A DNA stretch of 64,000 nucleotides from positions 1 to 64,000 of the forward strand of contig DJQB01000028.1 in assembly GCA_002439875.1 (NCBI GenBank), given 5' to 3'. Of the stretch, positions 60,655 through 64,000 are shown piece after piece; positions within the stretch are counted from its first letter, which is position 1, and every line of letters starts with the position of its first letter. Below the pieces are notes generated by a model, which was not told the DNA's origin, did not search any database, and saw only the letters and a list, made by a program, of their open reading frames with translations. The position numbers and the translations under genes were made by a program. This DNA is from Bacteroidales bacterium UBA6397. Lineage in GTDB: Bacteria; Bacteroidota; Bacteroidia; Bacteroidales; UBA932.

Positions 60655-61983
60655 TTATTGAGTAATTACCTTTGTGACAATTAGGTAGTTGTCTTCATTG
60701 TAAGGTGTCTCGATGCGTGCGCCGAAGATGTGGGCGTCATCGCCTGACTTGACTTTAAGGCGAGATCTTAATTCATCGCTGGACATCGGAATGTTCTTTG
60801 CCGAGACTTCCGAATGCGGATAGCGTCTGCCGATGTCTTTGATCGAGGCTTTGTTCAGAGGCAGTAGTTCTTTTACAAAATAGACCTTCCCGAAGCCTCG
60901 AAATCCAGAGATTCGATGCTCTAATTCGCTGTCCGACAGAGGCTCTCCGAATGTGTACAGATGCGTGAAGCGGGCCAGTTTCACAAGTCCGAATCTCTCA
61001 CAGATCGCGTTGAACGCCCCGGCCTTGGTCAGCGACTTTCCCGGTTCGAAGATTATCCTCGCGAAGGTCGAATCCGGCAGCGTAGCCTTCGCATGGGCAA
61101 TCTCTTTGGAGGTGAATGTCAGGGTTTTGCCGTCCTCGCGGCATGTCAATGAATATCCTCCCTCATGCTCCCGGTCAAGCAGGACAAGGAGCTCCTTGCA
61201 TTCACCACCGCTTGCCACAACGTGAACCTCACGCACCCATTGTCCGTTCCATCCATCCCCGGAGGTGTCCTGCAGGAAGGCCTCGTAGGCCCTGTCCAAC
61301 CTCTCCACAGCCATACTTATGTCAGCCATAGGGGAGAGTTTGAGGAATACGAACCGGCTGATTCTGAACAGTTCCGGCAGCAGTTTCAGTACATCGGGCG
61401 AGCAATCCTCCAGAAGGAATACCTTTTTCCCGGCGTAATCTCGTCTCGCAGGGTCCATGAATATTATGTCGGGCTGGAAGTCTCCTAGAATGTCCTCAAG
61501 ACTGTCCTTTGTAGCCTCCTCATTCTTTATGAATATATTCGTGACCCCCAATTCCCTGAAGTTGTGCCTTGCGGCCGCTTCCAGCTCCGGGTTCATCTCG
61601 TTGTAAAGCACTTCGCCCGCCACCTCGCTGAAAGCCCAGCAGTCCACTCCAAGCCCGCCTGTCAGGTCAGCGATCTTCCCGGCTGAGCCAACATATTCAT
61701 TAAAGATTCTTTGGACTATCGAGGCCTTGTACCGCGCTGTGTCCGAAGAGCTGCACTGTTCCGTACAGAGCGATGTGGGATAGACCAGTCCCGTGCACGC
61801 CACCCATTCAGGCAGCTTCTTCCGAAGCCTCCGTCTCCCCTCGATAGTGTTGATCGCTAAAGACTTCGCATCCAACCCCGCCAGCACCGGATCCTCCGGC
61901 ACCGGCCACTCCCTCCGGGACATCACCAGCCGCACCGTGTCCGCCCCTTCGTTCTCAACTATGAATCTCTCAAAATTGTCCAT
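60655..61983 (-). CDS. Class I SAM methyltransferase with THUMP-like C-terminal domain
   Basis: A 442-residue protein. The N-terminal helical part ends in PEWVACTGLVYPTSLCTEQCSSS. The SAM fold has IADLTGGLGVDCWAFSEVAGEVLYNEMN and DIIFMDPARRDYAGKKVFLLEDCSPD, where DPARR replaces the usual D/N-P-P-Y. The C-terminal THUMP-like domain covers about 350-435. Homologous Bacteroidota proteins are annotated as RNA methyltransferases of unknown target. It is convergent with tex. Confidence 0.78.
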   Translation of the reverse strand: MDNFERFIVENEGADTVRLVMSRREWPVPEDPVLAGLDAKSLAINTIEGRRRLRKKLPEWVACTGLVYPTSLCTEQCSSSDTARYKASIVQRIFNEYVGSAGKIADLTGGLGVDCWAFSEVAGEVLYNEMNPELEAAARHNFRELGVTNIFIKNEEATKDSLEDILGDFQPDIIFMDPARRDYAGKKVFLLEDCSPDVLKLLPELFRISRFVFLKLSPMADISMAVERLDRAYEAFLQDTSGDGWNGQWVREVHVVASGGECKELLVLLDREHEGGYSLTCREDGKTLTFTSKEIAHAKATLPDSTFARIIFEPGKSLTKAGAFNAICERFGLVKLARFTHLYTFGEPLSDSELEHRISGFRGFGKVYFVKELLPLNKASIKDIGRRYPHSEVSAKNIPMSSDELRSRLKVKSGDDAHIFGARIETPYNEDNYLIVTKVITQ

Positions 61984-62031
61984 ATTCTGTTATTCGGGAA
62001 AAACTGTCGGAGTTTCTCTTGATTATTGATA

Positions 62032-63147
62032 TTACAAGAGTTTCTTCATCTCCTCCTCGTCCGGCAGAACTTCTCTCAATTGTTCTTGACTTGGCTTGTA
62101 GGTAGCGACACCCATCGGTTTGGTGTAATCTTGAAGAACGTATTCGACATAAGCGCGGTCAGCATCCTTGCATAGGACGATTCCGACGGACGGGTTTTCA
62201 CCTTCAATACGTTCCTCATCATCGAGGACTCGGAGATAGGCTGCAAGTTGGCCGAGATATGCTGGCTTGAAAGAGCCTTTCTTGAGTTCAATGACAACAA
62301 GCGATCTCAAGACTCGATTAAAGAATAGAAGTTCCACCCAATGGTCATGTCCAAGTTTGTCGTAATGAACCTGATTGCCAAGATAAGAGAAGCCACGCCC
62401 GAAGGTCATAATAAAGTTCTTGATATTGTGGACTATCTCGTTCTCTACCACGCGTTCGTCAATGTCCTCATCCCTTTCGCCCAACTGTTCGACATTGATG
62501 TAGTCCAGCAGGTATTCGTCTTTGAACATCTGTATTGCCTGAAATGCTCGCTTATAGTCTGGAATGGTCACTCCAAAGTTATTCGGCATTTTGCCTTGAT
62601 TATGGTAGGCATCCTCGGAAATCTTTCTCTCCAGAGCATCAACGGACAGGCTGAGATCCGCACAAAGTTGGATGTAAAACTTACGCTCTTCGACATCTTT
62701 CACCTTTGTGATAATTATGCAATGATGAGTAAAACCTATACTCAAGAAAGCGATCCACGGGAAATTCGAGAAATCCGCCAGTTGTAACTGCCGAATTGTA
62801 TTGTTTTTAGAATCAGTAACTTGTAATTCGCCAGTCGCAACTGGCGAATTTGCTTCAAGCGACTCCCATTCTTCATAGAAAGCCCGCATCGACTTTAGAT
62901 TTGATGGAGAGAATCCTCTCAGGCCAGGTATCTCACGACGTAATTGTTCACTGATTGTCGCAATAGCCCCCTTTCCCCAGAACCCCTCTCGACTATTATA
63001 GGAAATGAACCGCCCGATGCCATAATACAAAGCCAGTTGTTCCTGATTCACACCTTTCAAAGCTTTCGCTTGGCTCTGTAAAATAGCGGTTTTTATCTGC
63101 TTGACAGCATCATTATATTGCGTGGAGAGTTTCTCTTTCATTCGCAT
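62032..63147 (-). CDS. DUF1016 / YhcG-type PD-(D/E)XK nuclease-domain protein
   Basis: A 371-residue protein of the YhcG family. The N-terminal DUF1016 helical region reads YYGIGRFISYNSREGFWGKGAIATISEQLRREIPGLRGFSPSNLKSMRAFYEEW. The C-terminal nuclease-like domain has VELLFFNRVLRSLVVIELKKGSFKPAYLGQLAAYL, with the E-x-K core in IELKKG. ATG 63147 or 63141 fits the promoter best. Between the two domains lies a segment (SPVATGELQVTDSKNNTIRQLQLADF) written by two copies of a palindrome, which looks inserted. DUF1016 proteins have been tied to DNA repair and defence, but the role here is open. Confidence 0.85.
   Translation of the reverse strand: MRMKEKLSTQYNDAVKQIKTAILQSQAKALKGVNQEQLALYYGIGRFISYNSREGFWGKGAIATISEQLRREIPGLRGFSPSNLKSMRAFYEEWESLEANSPVATGELQVTDSKNNTIRQLQLADFSNFPWIAFLSIGFTHHCIIITKVKDVEERKFYIQLCADLSLSVDALERKISEDAYHNQGKMPNNFGVTIPDYKRAFQAIQMFKDEYLLDYINVEQLGERDEDIDERVVENEIVHNIKNFIMTFGRGFSYLGNQVHYDKLGHDHWVELLFFNRVLRSLVVIELKKGSFKPAYLGQLAAYLRVLDDEERIEGENPSVGIVLCKDADRAYVEYVLQDYTKPMGVATYKPSQEQLREVLPDEEEMKKLL
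62773..62850. repeat. Two copies of a coding palindromic element inside the DUF1016 gene
   Basis: Copy 2 (62825-62850) reads AATTCGCCAGT-CGCA-ACTGGCGAATT, a perfect 11-bp dyad. Copy 1 (62773-62797) is ATCCGCCAGTTGTAACTGCCGAATT, the same dyad with changes. Their starts are 52 nt apart. Both keep the reading frame, so the element is translated. Confidence 0.65.
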
Positions 63148-63172
63148 CAATATTTTCGTCAACTACGTGTAA

Positions 63173-63180
63173 CAAAGATA
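63173..63180 (-). promoter_or_regulatory. -7 box (TATCTTTG) of the DUF1016 gene
   Basis: A perfect TAnnTTTG word on the minus strand, 25 nt upstream of ATG 63147. Confidence 0.6.
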
Positions 63181-63382
63181 CACAATTTCTACATTCCCCA
63201 AGCGTCATCGATGAGTTTCACGGCATTGGTTTTCTCCGTATAGATTTCTGAATATCACATGTATTAGGTTGCGCTTTTAACCAATTTGCTTGCCTTGATG
63301 TAAGCAATTGCATAGCATTAGAGCGCCGGTATTGTTCTTCTAATCAATTGGTGTATCTTTATGTGAACTATAACTTGAAGTT

Positions 63383-63511
63383 ATGGGTATTGAACTGCAC
63401 GCAAAACCCAAACCTGACAGAACATTGGTTGAAAGAGGGGCAGACTATTCAAGATTTTTCTTACGACACGTCCGTGGCGGAGGTAAAGTACAAATGATAT
63501 GGAGAGGTTAA
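63383..63511 (+). CDS. Small ORF, 42 aa, unknown
   Basis: MGIELHAKPKPDRTLVERGA, then DYSRFFLRHVRGGGKVQMIW and a stop at 63509-63511. It is basic and has no membrane segment. Support comes from the strong intrinsic terminator 38 nt after the stop. No family is recognised. It could be a gene remnant. Confidence 0.35.
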   Translation: MGIELHAKPKPDRTLVERGADYSRFFLRHVRGGGKVQMIWRG

Positions 63512-63548
63512 TCACGTGAGTGCGATATAGGTGTTGCGATTGGGACTG

Positions 63549-63585
63549 ACAGCAGGGTCAAGTGGCTCTGCTGTTTTGATTGTTG
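63549..63585 (+). terminator. Intrinsic terminator after the 42-aa ORF
   Basis: ACAGCAG (63549-63555) pairs with CTGCTGT (63568-63574), followed by TTTGATTGTT. Confidence 0.65.
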
Positions 63586-63598
63586 AGGTACATTTTTG

Positions 63599-63739
63599 CA
63601 AACCACGGGCACGGGAGAGTGGCTCTGGGACTGCTGAGAGGCCATAGTGTGTGGCTGACCCCCATGTTCAGAGGGAGGGTCAGCCACAGTGATCGTTGAC
63701 AGAATGCTGTTGGTGGCGTTTCAGCGTGTCCGTGGTTTG
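63599..63739. repeat. Nested inverted repeats (141 nt), possible structured RNA or MITE
   Basis: Outer arms CAAACCACGGGCACG (63599-63613) and CGTGTCCGTGGTTTG (63725-63739) pair with one mismatch. Inside, GTGGCTGACCC (63651-63661) pairs perfectly with GGGTCAGCCAC (63677-63687). The rest of the intergenic region (63740-63907) holds only a promoter-like word. Confidence 0.55.
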
Positions 63740-63814
63740 TGAATAGGTAGGCAGGTACAAGATTGCCTGTGCAAGATTGTCGTGTGAGGCGTTTTAAAAG
63801 CGGAATTATTTGAG

Positions 63815-63822
63815 TAAATTTG
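63815..63822 (+). promoter_or_regulatory. -7 box (TAAATTTG) upstream of the last gene
   Basis: A perfect TAnnTTTG word 85 nt before ATG 63908. Confidence 0.45.
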
Positions 63823-63907
63823 TGGGTTGTGTGGGTGGGTGTGGGATTGGCTGAACTATTGGGAATTGAAGGCAAGAATGATTAAAAGAATATAAACGAA
63901 TAATACT

Positions 63908-64000
63908 ATGGCACAGGATTACAACGAGAACGCCAGGAAATGGCTGGAAGGGGATTTCGATCAGGAGACAAAGATGAAGGTTCTGGAACTGCGGAACAAT
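63908..64000 (+). CDS. Start of a probable phospho-sugar mutase (partial)
   Basis: The window ends after 31 codons: MAQDYNENARKWLEGDFDQE and further a helix ending in LELRNN. The opening K-x-W-L followed by D-x-E-T-K is like the first helix of Bacteroidota phosphoglucomutase/phosphomannomutase-type proteins, but no catalytic motif is within view. The assignment is tentative. Confidence 0.4.
   Translation, partial: MAQDYNENARKWLEGDFDQETKMKVLELRNN

Noticed and set aside
63558..63875. A 105-codon minus-strand frame
   Set aside because: It covers the nested inverted repeats, is rich in Pro and Thr, and lacks a promoter.
1..64000. tRNA and rRNA genes
   Set aside because: No cloverleaf with a T-arm was found apart from the tRNA-like end of tmRNA, and no rRNA segments were seen.

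Overview
The window looks like a chromosomal segment of a Bacteroidota (order Bacteroidales) bacterium of roughly 50% GC. The evidence is the -7 promoter word TAnnTTTG in front of many genes, two TonB-dependent receptors with companion lipoproteins, a bacterial GlnRS, a xerC-hpf pair, a split 5'-nucleotidase, and family-typical signal peptides and lipoboxes. I cannot name a genus from sequence alone.

Layout. 1-2450 is the end of a prophage (structural protein, frameshifted GH24 lysozyme, holin-like and spanin-like genes) lying against the 3' end of ssrA (tmRNA, 2553-2950, minus). 3345-6311 holds tcdA, an HsdR-N-like protein and a CCA-adding/HD enzyme. 6312-10502 is an accessory, decaying stretch: a 16-bp hairpin, a 170-bp cruciform MITE-like element, a flavodoxin, a SNF2 helicase with an apparent internal deletion, YccF, and an MBL-fold hydrolase that has lost its metal site. 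10743-13209 is the most unusual part: a REP-associated tyrosine transposase (RAYT) gene flanked by three arrays of a 30-nt imperfect palindrome set at 50-51 nt intervals. A two-unit copy of the same array occurs 24 kb away at 37722-37802.

13772-21550 is a minus-strand cluster of a gingipain-like C25 peptidase, a TonB receptor, a DUF4876 lipoprotein and a frameshifted outer-membrane barrel. 21646-26281 is a probable metal-uptake locus: two DUF4625-type lipoproteins, a TonB receptor, a Cys/His-rich small protein and a divergent Fur-family regulator with a palindromic operator between them. 26314-27051 is a HigBA-type toxin-antitoxin with its operator. 27140-36590 holds a membrane protein, xerC-hpf, a GH3 glucosidase, holA, a NatAB-type ABC exporter and the split 5'-nucleotidase. 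36733-45129 holds a monooxygenase, an AAA-ATPase pseudogene, an LtaS-like sulfatase, a GH2 enzyme, a LolE-like permease and glnS. 45576-51464 has htpG and a three-gene unit (sugar kinase, dipeptide epimerase, transglutaminase-like protein) that suggests peptidoglycan-peptide salvage. 51529-53855 is a type II restriction-modification pair. 53909-64000 holds a YqiA-HAD fusion, an oxidoreductase, a ClC channel, tex, a THUMP-like methyltransferase, a DUF1016 nuclease containing palindromic inserts, a small ORF, another structured palindrome and the start of a probable phosphosugar mutase.

A window-wide signal is the hexamer GAATAT (reverse complement ATATTC). It occurs about five times more often than expected and often replaces preferred codons: Ile-Phe is written ATA-TTC and Glu-Tyr is written GAA-TAT. 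Several genes also have TAnnTTTG ending only 4-7 nt before the ATG, which points to leaderless transcripts.
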